Source of the DNA: an uncultured Oscillospiraceae bacterium
GTDB taxonomy: Bacteria; Bacillota_A; Clostridia; Oscillospirales; Oscillospiraceae
DNA length: 38,645 bases
Direction of reading: 5' to 3'
Assembly (NCBI GenBank): GCA_900754605.1
Contig: CAAEDK010000162.1
Location: 1-38,645 of the forward strand
Below are positions 31,081-38,585 of this stretch, one piece after another; position 1 is the stretch's first letter; the number at the start of each line of letters is the position of its first letter. The translations under genes were made by a program, and so were the position numbers. The notes under the pieces were generated by a model. That model searched no databases, was not told where the DNA came from, and saw only the letters and a list, made by a program, of their open reading frames with translations.

Positions 31081-32334
31081 TCACCTCTCCTTTTCCAGAA
31101 CTTTGATCAACCTTTCGGTCAATTGTCGGTAATCGTATGCCTCAGCGGCGTGCTCCGCGTTCCGGCACAGGGATCCCAGCACGTCCCCGTCTGCCTGCCG
31201 GAGCCCGGCAATGGCCTGGGGCAGCGCCTCCGGACAGTCCACGCACACGCCGGCGTGAAACTGCTCCACCGGGTTGTACCCGGCGGCGATATCCATCAAA
31301 ATGGGCTTCCCTGCCGCAAAGCAGTCAAACATTTTATTGGTGCTGATGCCGAAGCGCAGCAAAGATCTCCCATCATTGCTGCCGTGGATGAGGTTGAGAT
31401 CGGCTTTTGTGACGATATCGGGAACGTACTTTTTCTCCACTTTTCCCTTGAATATCACATTCGTGATGCCTTCCTCCTGCACCCGCCGCTCCAGCGCCGC
31501 CCGTTGGTCGCCGTCTCCCCAGACCAGAAAGTGGACCGTGGGGTCCGTCACCTGCTTGGCCGCGTCCAGCAGCGCACCCAGCTGGTTCACACGCCTGATG
31601 GATCCGATATAGACCACCTTAAACAGAGCGGGATCCTGCAGATCGGCATCTTCTACCTGGAAGCGGGCCCGGTGCTCCCGGAACTGCTCCAGGTCCACGC
31701 CGTTGTTGATGCAGTGGACCTTGGACCGGGGGATCGCCCGCTCCCAGCCTCGCTCCGTGATATAGTCATAGCCGCCCTCCATGGTAAAGATCAGGGCGTC
31801 CGCTCGTTGGTAGATCCACTTCTCCCCCCGGTACAAGAGCCGAATCAGGGGATGATCCCTGGTAAACCGGGTGGAGTAGGCCACGATGGATTCCGGCCAG
31901 AGATCCCGCACCTCACACACGCAGGGCACGCCAAAGTGTTTCGCCATCTGGAGCCCGGCCACCAGCGTCAGTGGATGGACTGAGGAAGCGTAGATCACAT
32001 CCGGCTTCCCCCTGGCCTTTGCATAAGCTCTCGCGGCTCTCTTCACGTTCCGGAAGAAATCCACCATATTCAAGACCCGCTGTTTTCCGTTTCCCTCATA
32101 GGTGCGCCCCCGAACAAAGACAAAGGGCACATCGGTCTCACTGGCCACATGCACCTGCCAGAGGGCCGTGTCTGGGAAATAGGTCTCCGCCTTGCCGTGC
32201 CTTGCGTTGCAGCAGAACACCACCGGCTCATACCCGGCCTGCCTGAGATACTTGGCAAAGGCATAGTGCCGGCCACCCTGCTCCTCATACATAGACCCAG
32301 CATAGTGGTTCCAGATCCATACCCGCTTGTTCAT
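31081..32334 (-). CDS. Glycosyltransferase, GT4 family (WbuB-like)
   Basis: A 417-residue GT-B enzyme. The start RVWIWNHYAGSMYEEQGGRHYAFAKYLRQAGYEPVVF, CEVRDLWPESIV and the C-terminal GISTNKMFDCFAAGKPILMDI match the WbuB subgroup, whose members often add an N-acetylated 6-deoxy or amino sugar to the first sugar. Here the acceptor may be the lipid-linked diacetyl-bacillosamine laid down by the PglC-like enzyme. I chose the ATG at 32334, with GGAGG five bases ahead; it overlaps the upstream stop by four bases. Confidence 0.88.
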   Translation of the reverse strand: MNKRVWIWNHYAGSMYEEQGGRHYAFAKYLRQAGYEPVVFCCNARHGKAETYFPDTALWQVHVASETDVPFVFVRGRTYEGNGKQRVLNMVDFFRNVKRAARAYAKARGKPDVIYASSVHPLTLVAGLQMAKHFGVPCVCEVRDLWPESIVAYSTRFTRDHPLIRLLYRGEKWIYQRADALIFTMEGGYDYITERGWERAIPRSKVHCINNGVDLEQFREHRARFQVEDADLQDPALFKVVYIGSIRRVNQLGALLDAAKQVTDPTVHFLVWGDGDQRAALERRVQEEGITNVIFKGKVEKKYVPDIVTKADLNLIHGSNDGRSLLRFGISTNKMFDCFAAGKPILMDIAAGYNPVEQFHAGVCVDCPEALPQAIAGLRQADGDVLGSLCRNAEHAAEAYDYRQLTERLIKVLEKER

Positions 32335-32939
32335 GGCAACCTCCGCACGGGAACACCCACATAGGTCCCGGGCTCGGTGATATCCCGGACCACCACGCCG
32401 CCCGCGCCTACCACTGTATGGGAACAGACCCGGAGATTGTTCCGCACCACAGCCCCCGCGCCGATGTGGCTCTCCTCCCCCACCAAGACCGTGCCGCACA
32501 GCACCGCCCGGGGAGAAATGTGCGTGCAGGCGCCTACCCGGCAGTCATGCTCCACGATGACACCTGTATTGATGATGCAGTGGGAGCCCACGGCCGCGTC
32601 CGCGTTGAGCACCGCTCCGGCCAGGACCACGGTCCCCTCGCCCAGGACCACGCCCCGGCCCACCCGGGCAGCCGGATGGACGGCGGTATGCCATTTCACC
32701 TGCATCTGCCCGGACAACTCCCGGCGCAGAGCGTTGTTTCCCAGGCCGAACACGAACACCGCCCGGTCCGCCCAGGACTCCCATGCACCAAAGGGCCCCA
32801 GCACCGGAATATCCCAAACAGCATTGCGGTCCGGGTCGTCATCCAGGAACCCCAGCACTGTGTCGCCGGCGGAAAGGATAGCGTCAGCCACCACCTTTCC
32901 ATGGCCTCCGGCACCCAGGACGATCACTTGTTCAGGCAC
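32331..32939 (-). CDS. pglD: Sugar N-acetyltransferase, PglD type
   Basis: A 202-residue enzyme with an N-terminal UDP-sugar-binding domain (VIVLGAGGHGKVVADAI) and a C-terminal left-handed beta-helix (VGRGVVLGEGTVVLAGAVLNADAAVG). EHDCRVGACTHISP carries the catalytic His of PglD-like enzymes. It should acetylate the 4-amino group of UDP-2-acetamido-4-amino-2,4,6-trideoxy-glucose to UDP-diacetyl-bacillosamine. The start is GTG, overlapping the last 16 bases of the PglC-like gene, with GGAG ten bases ahead. The neighbours PglC and PglE support the assignment. Confidence 0.88.
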   Translation of the reverse strand: MPEQVIVLGAGGHGKVVADAILSAGDTVLGFLDDDPDRNAVWDIPVLGPFGAWESWADRAVFVFGLGNNALRRELSGQMQVKWHTAVHPAARVGRGVVLGEGTVVLAGAVLNADAAVGSHCIINTGVIVEHDCRVGACTHISPRAVLCGTVLVGEESHIGAGAVVRNNLRVCSHTVVGAGGVVVRDITEPGTYVGVPVRRLP

Positions 32940-33553
32940 CGCATCTCATCTCCCGTTCCTTGGAATTCCTCCATAGTCGCGCTGGTCCCACTGGAGATGC
33001 CCTCACGCCGCATCACGCTGGAGACCGTCTGCAAAAGGATCTTCAAATCTCCCCAGGCGGTGATTCGGGAGACATAGCGCACATCATATATGAATCGATC
33101 CTCCCACGTGATCGCATTTCGTCCGTTGACCTGGGCCAGCCCCGTCAGCCCCGGACGCACATCGTGGCGGTGACGCTGCTCTTCATTGTATAGGGGCAGA
33201 TACTTCACCAGCAGCGGCCGGGGGCCCACAATAGACATATCCCCCCTCAGGATGTTCCACAGCTCCGGCAATTCGTCCAGACTGGTGGAGCGCAGGATCC
33301 GGCCCAGCCGGGTCAGCCGCACCTCGTCCGGCAGAAGCACTCCGTTTTCGTCCCGGGCATCCGTCATGGAGCGGAACTTGTACATTTTGAAGATCTTCTC
33401 ATTCTTCCCCGGGCGCTCCTGGCAGAAAATCACCGGACTGCCCAGCTTTGTCCGCACCAGCACCGCCACGATCAGCAGCACCGGAGAGAGTAAGATCAGC
33501 GCACAGCCGGAGAGCAGAACGTCAAAAAAACGCTTGAAAAACTTCCGGTACAT
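32924..33553 (-). CDS. pglC: Initiating undecaprenyl-phosphate sugar phosphotransferase (PglC type)
   Basis: A 209-residue monotopic phosphoglycosyl transferase. An N-terminal membrane-inserting helix (FFDVLLSGCALILLSPVLLIVAVLV) is followed by the catalytic domain with the Asp-Glu pair in TSLDELPELWNILRGDMSIVGPRP and the conserved VRPGLTGLAQVNGRNAI. The size matches the short PglC group rather than the long WcaJ/WbaP group. It should attach phospho-diacetyl-bacillosamine to undecaprenyl phosphate at the cytoplasmic face, starting each glycan chain. The start shares one base with the upstream stop (TGATG). Confidence 0.93.
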   Translation of the reverse strand: MYRKFFKRFFDVLLSGCALILLSPVLLIVAVLVRTKLGSPVIFCQERPGKNEKIFKMYKFRSMTDARDENGVLLPDEVRLTRLGRILRSTSLDELPELWNILRGDMSIVGPRPLLVKYLPLYNEEQRHRHDVRPGLTGLAQVNGRNAITWEDRFIYDVRYVSRITAWGDLKILLQTVSSVMRREGISSGTSATMEEFQGTGDEMRCLNK

Positions 33554-34665
33554 CAAAACAGCCCCCGGATCACAGAAATCACCCGCTCCTGATCGGAGTC
33601 CGCCATCTTGATGTCGCTGGGCAGGCACAGTCCCCGGGCAAAGATGTCCTCCCCTACATTGTCGCCCGCGGTGACGAAATCATGCGCCGCGAACACCGGC
33701 TGAAGGTGCATGGGCTTCCAGATTGGACGGGACTCGATGTTCTCCTCCTCCAGCGCCAGGCGAATCTGTTCCGGCGTCACGGTGCAGCCGGGGTCAATAG
33801 TCATACAGCTGAGCCAGAAATTAGGCTGGCTGTAAGGCAGATGGGGGTTCATCCGCACAGGAAGCCCTTGAAATGCTTTTTCATAAGTCCGGTAGATGGC
33901 CTCCTTCTTCGTTCTGTGCTCAAGAAGGTGAATGAGCTGCCCGCGGCCGATCCCCGCCACGATATTGCTCATCCGATAGTTATAACCGATCTCCTTGTGC
34001 TCGTACCACGGGTAAGGCTCTCTGGCCTGCGTGGCCCAAAACCGGGCCTTGGAGATGCCCGCCTCATCGTCGGACAGCAGCATTCCGCCGCCGGAGGTCG
34101 TGATGATCTTGTTGCCGTTGAAGGAAAGGGCGTTGTACTGCCCAAAGGTACCCGTCTGGCGTCCTTTGTATGTAGCAGACAGGCTCTCCGCCGCGTCCTC
34201 AATGAACACTGCTCCATGCGCATCGCAGATGTCCCGGATTTCATCCAGCTTTGCAGGTGTTCCGTACAGATTGGCCGCGATCACACAGCGGCAGTCCGGA
34301 TACCGCTCAAACGCCCGCTCCAGCGCCCGCGGGTCCATATTCCACGTCTCCCGCTCGCTGTCAATGAAGACCTGTTCGCCCCCCTCATAGCTCACGGGAT
34401 TTACGGTTGCGGAGAAGGTCAGGTCGGAACAGAACACCTTGTCTCCCCGCCGGACGCCAGCCAGCTTCACAGCCAGATGCAGCGCAGCGGTTCCCGCATT
34501 CAGCGCCGCCGCAGACTTGACGCCGACGAATTCCGCAACTCCCTTTTCAAACTCATCCACGTTCTTCCCCAGAGGGGCCACCCAATTGGTATCAAACGCC
34601 TCCTGGATAAAAACCTGCTCCTCCTGGTGCATGGTCGGAGAAGCCAGATAAATTCTGTTTCCCAT
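33553..34665 (-). CDS. pglE: 4-keto-sugar aminotransferase (PglE type)
   Basis: A DegT-family PLP enzyme of 370 residues. IYLASPTMHQEEQVFIQEAFDTNWVAPLG is typical of PglE. FIEDAAESLSA holds Asp157 and SFNGNKIITTSGGG the PLP Lys186. It should add the 4-amino group to UDP-4-keto-6-deoxy-GlcNAc made by the dehydratase at 6896-8791. It differs clearly from the WbpE-like paralogue. It starts 15 bases after the stop of the chimeric gene upstream, and its stop overlaps the pglC start. Confidence 0.92.
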   Translation of the reverse strand: MGNRIYLASPTMHQEEQVFIQEAFDTNWVAPLGKNVDEFEKGVAEFVGVKSAAALNAGTAALHLAVKLAGVRRGDKVFCSDLTFSATVNPVSYEGGEQVFIDSERETWNMDPRALERAFERYPDCRCVIAANLYGTPAKLDEIRDICDAHGAVFIEDAAESLSATYKGRQTGTFGQYNALSFNGNKIITTSGGGMLLSDDEAGISKARFWATQAREPYPWYEHKEIGYNYRMSNIVAGIGRGQLIHLLEHRTKKEAIYRTYEKAFQGLPVRMNPHLPYSQPNFWLSCMTIDPGCTVTPEQIRLALEEENIESRPIWKPMHLQPVFAAHDFVTAGDNVGEDIFARGLCLPSDIKMADSDQERVISVIRGLF

Positions 34666-34680
34666 ATCGCTTTTTGCTCC

Positions 34681-35304
34681 TCATTCAAAGTCCGCCGCTG
34701 TGATCACCCGGCCGCACCCCACAAGGGTCCCGTCCGGGATTTTCACATTTCGATCAATCGTCGCGCCGCTGGCGATAATACAGCCATTCCCGATTCGCAC
34801 GCCGGGCGAGACCGTGGCTCTGGCCTCGATCACAGTTCCGTATCCAACCGCCGCAGACGGAGAAACCGTGGCAGTCGGATGGACCAAGATCGGCAGCACA
34901 AAACCGCTTCTGGCCAGCATAGCCAGCCACTGCATCCGTAACTTCTGATCGCCCACAGAGGGAATCGCAATCGGGTACTCCTCAAGATACCGCAGGCAGT
35001 CATCACACCGCCCCATTGCCAGCGGGTTTTTCAAGTCATCGTCCAGAAAGCCGATTTTCCGGAATACCCCCAGCGACTGGGCCAGCTCCCGGATGATCTC
35101 ACCGTGTCCGCCTGCCCCAAGGATCAGCAGATTCATCTCCCGGGGGCGCTGCGCCATGATCCGGTCCCGTTTTTCCCGCGCCTCTTCAAAGGAGTGCCCG
35201 TAGCAGTATCCATAGAGCAACTTTCCAGCTGCATCCCGCCCCTTTGGATAGCGGGCCTCATATCGGCCGTCTTTCCGTTTTCGGATGTTCACCCCGGTTC
35301 GCAT
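34681..35304 (-). CDS. PglD-like acetyltransferase fused to an integrase arm-type DNA-binding domain
   Basis: A 207-residue protein in two parts. Residues 1-50 (GVNIRKRKDGRYEARYPKG; LLYGYCYGHSFEEAREKRDRI) look like the N-terminal arm-site DNA-binding domain of clostridial tyrosine recombinases. Residues 57-207 are a PglD-like enzyme (NLLILGAGGHGEIIREL; hexapeptide repeats VSPSAAVGYGTVIEARATVSPGVRIG). The frame is open throughout. GAGGAG five bases ahead supports the ATG at 35304. The internal ATG at the PglD domain start has no spaced ribosome site. The beta-helix is short and ends soon after the expected active-site region, so catalysis is uncertain. It may be a recombination by-product in the leader of the operon, or a DNA-binding sensor of sugar nucleotide. 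It is the first gene of the long operon. Confidence 0.75.
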   Translation of the reverse strand: MRTGVNIRKRKDGRYEARYPKGRDAAGKLLYGYCYGHSFEEAREKRDRIMAQRPREMNLLILGAGGHGEIIRELAQSLGVFRKIGFLDDDLKNPLAMGRCDDCLRYLEEYPIAIPSVGDQKLRMQWLAMLARSGFVLPILVHPTATVSPSAAVGYGTVIEARATVSPGVRIGNGCIIASGATIDRNVKIPDGTLVGCGRVITAADFE

Positions 35305-35421
35305 TCCATCTCCTCTTTCGTGGTCACAGCACAGTCGCATTCCGTGTTCACCGCCGTATGTCCTGCATCAGAATAATTGTTACGATTATGTGACAAAATA
35401 CAGCATCCTTATGTCTTGTAC

Positions 35422-35450
35422 AGTCTACCACAGTGCCAAACAGTTTACAA
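35422..35450 (-). promoter_or_regulatory. Predicted promoter of the long glycan operon
   Basis: On the minus strand TTGTAA (35450-35445), 17 spacer bases and TAGACT (35427-35422) form a plausible vegetative promoter in AT-rich DNA, after the upstream terminator and about 120 bases ahead of the chimeric gene. Each hexamer matches four of six consensus bases. Confidence 0.45.
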
Positions 35451-35514
35451 TATATATTTTTTCATAGTTTTCGAATCTATACCAACCCACAGCTATACCA
35501 TTGCAATCATGGTC

Positions 35515-35550
35515 AAAAAATCCCCCCAACCTCAGTTGGGGGGATTTTTT
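35515..35550. terminator. Strong symmetrical terminator after the ligase-like gene
   Basis: AAAAAATCCCCCCAAC (35515-35530), loop CTCA, GTTGGGGGGATTTTTT (35535-35550): a perfect 16-base inverted repeat that gives a GC stem and a U-tract on either strand. It lies five bases past the stop at 35556 and isolates the ligase-like gene from the operon that follows. Confidence 0.95.
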
Positions 35551-35555
35551 CCTTT

Positions 35556-38027
35556 TTATGATGGATTCCCGGCCTGACTTAGAACCTGAGATATCGCTGC
35601 ATACATGCCTTCTCCATCCAGTAAGTCCGTCCGGGCGCAGTTCAAAAGTGCCGCATTCTCTTCTGTCAAAGCGACCGGAACCAGCAAATACGCATTGGCC
35701 CGGTCCATGGCTTCGCCGATTCCCCGGACGCCTTCCGCAAATGTGTCTGCCTCTGCCGGATCAATTTGTGAAAATGCCTGGATACACAAATTCATGGCGC
35801 TGTTCCACGCTTCGGAATTGGAGCGTTCCTGCAGCAGGCCCTCCTGCAAGACGTCGAAAAAGTTTTCCAACTGCCCCAGCGGCAGATAGTAGTAAGCCGC
35901 AACATAGTAGCAGGAGTCGAACTCCCCGGTTTCACGCAGCTCTCTGGCACAGCGGGCGGCTGTGCCCTCATTGCTGATCCCGCCGGCCTGCAGCGCATTC
36001 CCCATCAGATTCACCTTGTAGCTCTGATCGTTGTATGCATCCATGCGGTCCAGCCTTTCCAGTGTCTCTATGAAGGAGCCTGTCGTCATTCCGGCAGCAT
36101 CCAGCTCCCGATATTCCTTTTGGGCCAGCAGGCTTCCGCCCAGCAGGGCAACAGAAATCACCAGCCACAGGTCCGACACCACCAGGACCACAATACCGGC
36201 GGCCCGCCTTTTCCTCCCCTCTGTATAGGTTCCGTAACACACTGTTGGCAGCAGCAGCAGGAAAAACGCCGCACACTGAAACATCTGAACGGAGAAAGAG
36301 ATCTCCATCAGGCCGTGGAGGTTCATCATGACCAAGCAGGCCAGCAGCATGGCCGCCAGGGGCGTGCGCGCTTTGCGAAGCTGCCGGACCAGCAGCACGG
36401 CCGTTCCCAGGATGAATGCCAAAAATGCAGCGAGACCCAGCAGGCCGGTCTCATCCATCACCTGTAGCAAGTGGTTGTGGAGATAAAGGGACTCATAAAA
36501 GAACGGCTGCACAGAGGTCAGCAGCCCCTCTGTGGCTCCCAGACCGTGTCCCGCCAACGGGGACTCTTTGAAAAGCGTCCATCCGTCTATATCATATTGC
36601 AGCCGCAGCAGAAAACTGCTGTCTTCAAATATATTTTTCTGGAGGCGATTCGCGATATTGTCCGGCAGCAATGTGTAGGCCATCGGGATCTCGGTTCCGT
36701 CCGACAGAGACACCTGCCGGAGCTCCAGGCCTGCAGGACCGCGGAACTGCATCAGAACATGCCCCACATCCTCCGGCACCGTAAAGGACGCCTCTTCCAG
36801 CGGGCCATTATAATATGTCTCAGTGACTGAGGTCAGCTCCTGCTCCCGTGTGGAGCCATAGACCAGCACCGTGATCTCGCTGCTTTTATCCCAATCACCG
36901 GAAAACGTATAGGTCTCTCCGCCCTCTACATCGGCTCCCCGGTAGAGGAAGTTGCTCTCTGTAAATACAAACGGCTCCGTCAGCGTGAGCGCCAGTATAA
37001 CTGCCGCGATTCCCGCGGCAATCCCTCCTCCCAGCACACCGGCAAGGAGCTTTCCATGCCCCGCCAGCGCGGAAGCCGCCTTCCGGGCGGGGAACTCGTT
37101 CAGCAGCCACAGCAGCACTCCGCTCGGCAGAGCGACCAGCGTTCCCCAAAAAGAGCCGCCTGCCAGGAGCGAGGCCGAGACCACGCCGAATACCACCATG
37201 GAAATGCCCATTGCCGCCATGGTAAAGAAAAGCCCCAGCCGTTCTTCCTTTCCCGCAATCAGGAGATAGGCCAGCAGTGTCGCGCCAAAGCAGAGAATGG
37301 CACCACGGCTCATTGCGGTAAAAAAGGCCACTGCGGACAGTCCGGTCAGAAAGCAGGCCGCAAATCGCTCCCACGGTTTCCGTCCTGTACGGATCAGGTA
37401 GAGTCCCACCAAGACCGCCAGCGCCATCAGGCTGCCGGTCAGGTTTGCGTCGTTATAGATGCCGTCAAACCGGGCGCCCGTATAGGTCGCTTGATCCAGG
37501 CTCTGATAAGCTGCATCCCCAAGCCCCTCCATAAAAGAGGCAAAGCCGCGAAAGAGCGGTCCCCGGCACCCGGCATCGATACATAGAAGCCCGATCACTC
37601 CGCACACGGCAGAGAAGCCGAACAGGAGTCCGCCGGCGTTCTGTTCCCGTCCGCGTGCCAACAACAGCAGGCCCAGGGCTCCGGATGCCAGCAGCTTGGC
37701 ATATTCTCCGTAAGCGTAGGCACCGAAGCTCGTATACAGGCTGGCGGCCCCGCAGAGGATCAAAAAGGCCAGAAACCCCAGGACCGGGATTCCCAGGCGG
37801 CCGCGAAACCGTGCATAGCCCCCCCTGCCAAAGGACAGCGCCAATGCCACAGCCGCCAGAATCAGGCTCATGGGAACCGTCTGCACCGTCATGGCAAAAA
37901 ACAGCAGCACCGCAAATCCCACAACAAACAGGCGGTCATACAGCGGATGGTCTTTCTCCGGCACAGGCGCCGCATCATTCACCGGTTTTGGAACCACCTC
38001 TGCCGGCACGGTTTTTTTTCGCTTCAT
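35556..38027 (-). CDS. O-antigen-ligase-like membrane protein (Wzy_C family), large
   Basis: An 823-residue protein, about twice the usual size. A basic, Pro-rich cytoplasmic start is followed by about a dozen membrane helices. An external region around residues 350-520 begins with a beta-rich segment (VEGGETYTFSGDWDKSSEITVLVYGS) and ends with the family signature SPLAGHGLGATEG ... LHNHLLQVMDETGLLGL. After the last helix comes a helical, TPR-like tail of about 190 residues (NDQSYKVNLMGNALQAGG ...). Such proteins join lipid-linked glycan to protein or lipid, or polymerise it. With an ABC exporter present, a ligase or oligosaccharyl-transferase role like that of WsfB in S-layer glycosylation is favoured. 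AGGAG is eight bases ahead of the ATG. Confidence 0.85.
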   Translation of the reverse strand: MKRKKTVPAEVVPKPVNDAAPVPEKDHPLYDRLFVVGFAVLLFFAMTVQTVPMSLILAAVALALSFGRGGYARFRGRLGIPVLGFLAFLILCGAASLYTSFGAYAYGEYAKLLASGALGLLLLARGREQNAGGLLFGFSAVCGVIGLLCIDAGCRGPLFRGFASFMEGLGDAAYQSLDQATYTGARFDGIYNDANLTGSLMALAVLVGLYLIRTGRKPWERFAACFLTGLSAVAFFTAMSRGAILCFGATLLAYLLIAGKEERLGLFFTMAAMGISMVVFGVVSASLLAGGSFWGTLVALPSGVLLWLLNEFPARKAASALAGHGKLLAGVLGGGIAAGIAAVILALTLTEPFVFTESNFLYRGADVEGGETYTFSGDWDKSSEITVLVYGSTREQELTSVTETYYNGPLEEASFTVPEDVGHVLMQFRGPAGLELRQVSLSDGTEIPMAYTLLPDNIANRLQKNIFEDSSFLLRLQYDIDGWTLFKESPLAGHGLGATEGLLTSVQPFFYESLYLHNHLLQVMDETGLLGLAAFLAFILGTAVLLVRQLRKARTPLAAMLLACLVMMNLHGLMEISFSVQMFQCAAFFLLLLPTVCYGTYTEGRKRRAAGIVVLVVSDLWLVISVALLGGSLLAQKEYRELDAAGMTTGSFIETLERLDRMDAYNDQSYKVNLMGNALQAGGISNEGTAARCARELRETGEFDSCYYVAAYYYLPLGQLENFFDVLQEGLLQERSNSEAWNSAMNLCIQAFSQIDPAEADTFAEGVRGIGEAMDRANAYLLVPVALTEENAALLNCARTDLLDGEGMYAAISQVLSQAGNPS

Positions 38028-38068
38028 GAAATTGCTCCTCTCGCGAGAATAGTCTTTTACCGTGCAAA

Positions 38069-38097
38069 ATTATATCAGATTTCTTGTTCATTGTCTA
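38069..38097 (-). promoter_or_regulatory. Promoter of the ligase-like gene
   Basis: On the minus strand TAGACA (38097-38092), 17 spacer bases and a perfect TATAAT (38074-38069) lie about 40 bases ahead of the start codon, giving a short leader. This is the best promoter match in the window. Confidence 0.75.
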
Positions 38098-38382
38098 TTC
38101 CAATGGTTTCATTTATGTATCAAATCATCAGATTATATTTGTCACTCATTTTTAATCATCCTTCGCTTTTCAGTCCGCAGTCCGGACAAAGGGAATCTAC
38201 CTCTGCGAGGGGCGGAATGCCTGTGCATTTTTATTTTTCAACGATGTGACATCCGTTTCAAGAAAGCGCGGGCCCGCCTTTCAGACCAAATCATTCAGAG
38301 AAAGAGCGGTACCGGAAAGCGCATTGGATGTCATCACAATCCTCTGCTGATCTGATGCATCAAAAAATTTCCATAATTGGCT

Positions 38383-38470
38383 GCTACCAAATCTTTAATT
38401 TTGCTACCAGACTTTCCAGGGTTTCCAAGCTTTGCAGCCGTTTGGTAGCATGAAAACTCAAAATGCTACC
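38383..38470. repeat. Cluster of GCTACC direct and inverted repeats
   Basis: GCTACC occurs at 38383, 38403 and 38465, and its complement GGTAGC at 38444. GCTACCAAA (38383-38391) and TTTGGTAGC (38441-38449) form a nine-base inverted pair 49 bases apart. The first two direct copies are 20 bases apart, about two helical turns. It lies 115-200 bases ahead of the secreted-protein gene. Confidence 0.6.
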
Positions 38471-38567
38471 GAAGTTGTTCGGAAAACCGCTGGCCCACAA
38501 GGGTCGCAAGCCGTTGTGCGAGGAGTGTATCTCTCCAAACGAAAACGGGAGCGGAAGGCGGAAATTT

Positions 38568-38576
38568 AAAGGAGGT
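38568..38576 (+). promoter_or_regulatory. Strong ribosome-binding site of the edge gene
   Basis: AAAGGAGGT, a near-perfect anti-16S match, lies nine bases ahead of the ATG at 38586. This implies efficient translation, in keeping with an abundant surface protein. Confidence 0.85.
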
Positions 38577-38585
38577 AAACACCCA

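Larger units (their letters stand above)
38028..38585. other. Divergent intergenic region and long leader
   Basis: 558 bases between two divergently read genes. The left 70 bases carry the promoter of the ligase-like gene. The right part holds the GCTACC repeat cluster (38383-38470) and the ribosome site of the secreted-protein gene. In between I see no gene and no confident plus-strand promoter. The distance suggests a long 5' leader, as is frequent for abundant S-layer mRNAs. Confidence 0.5.
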
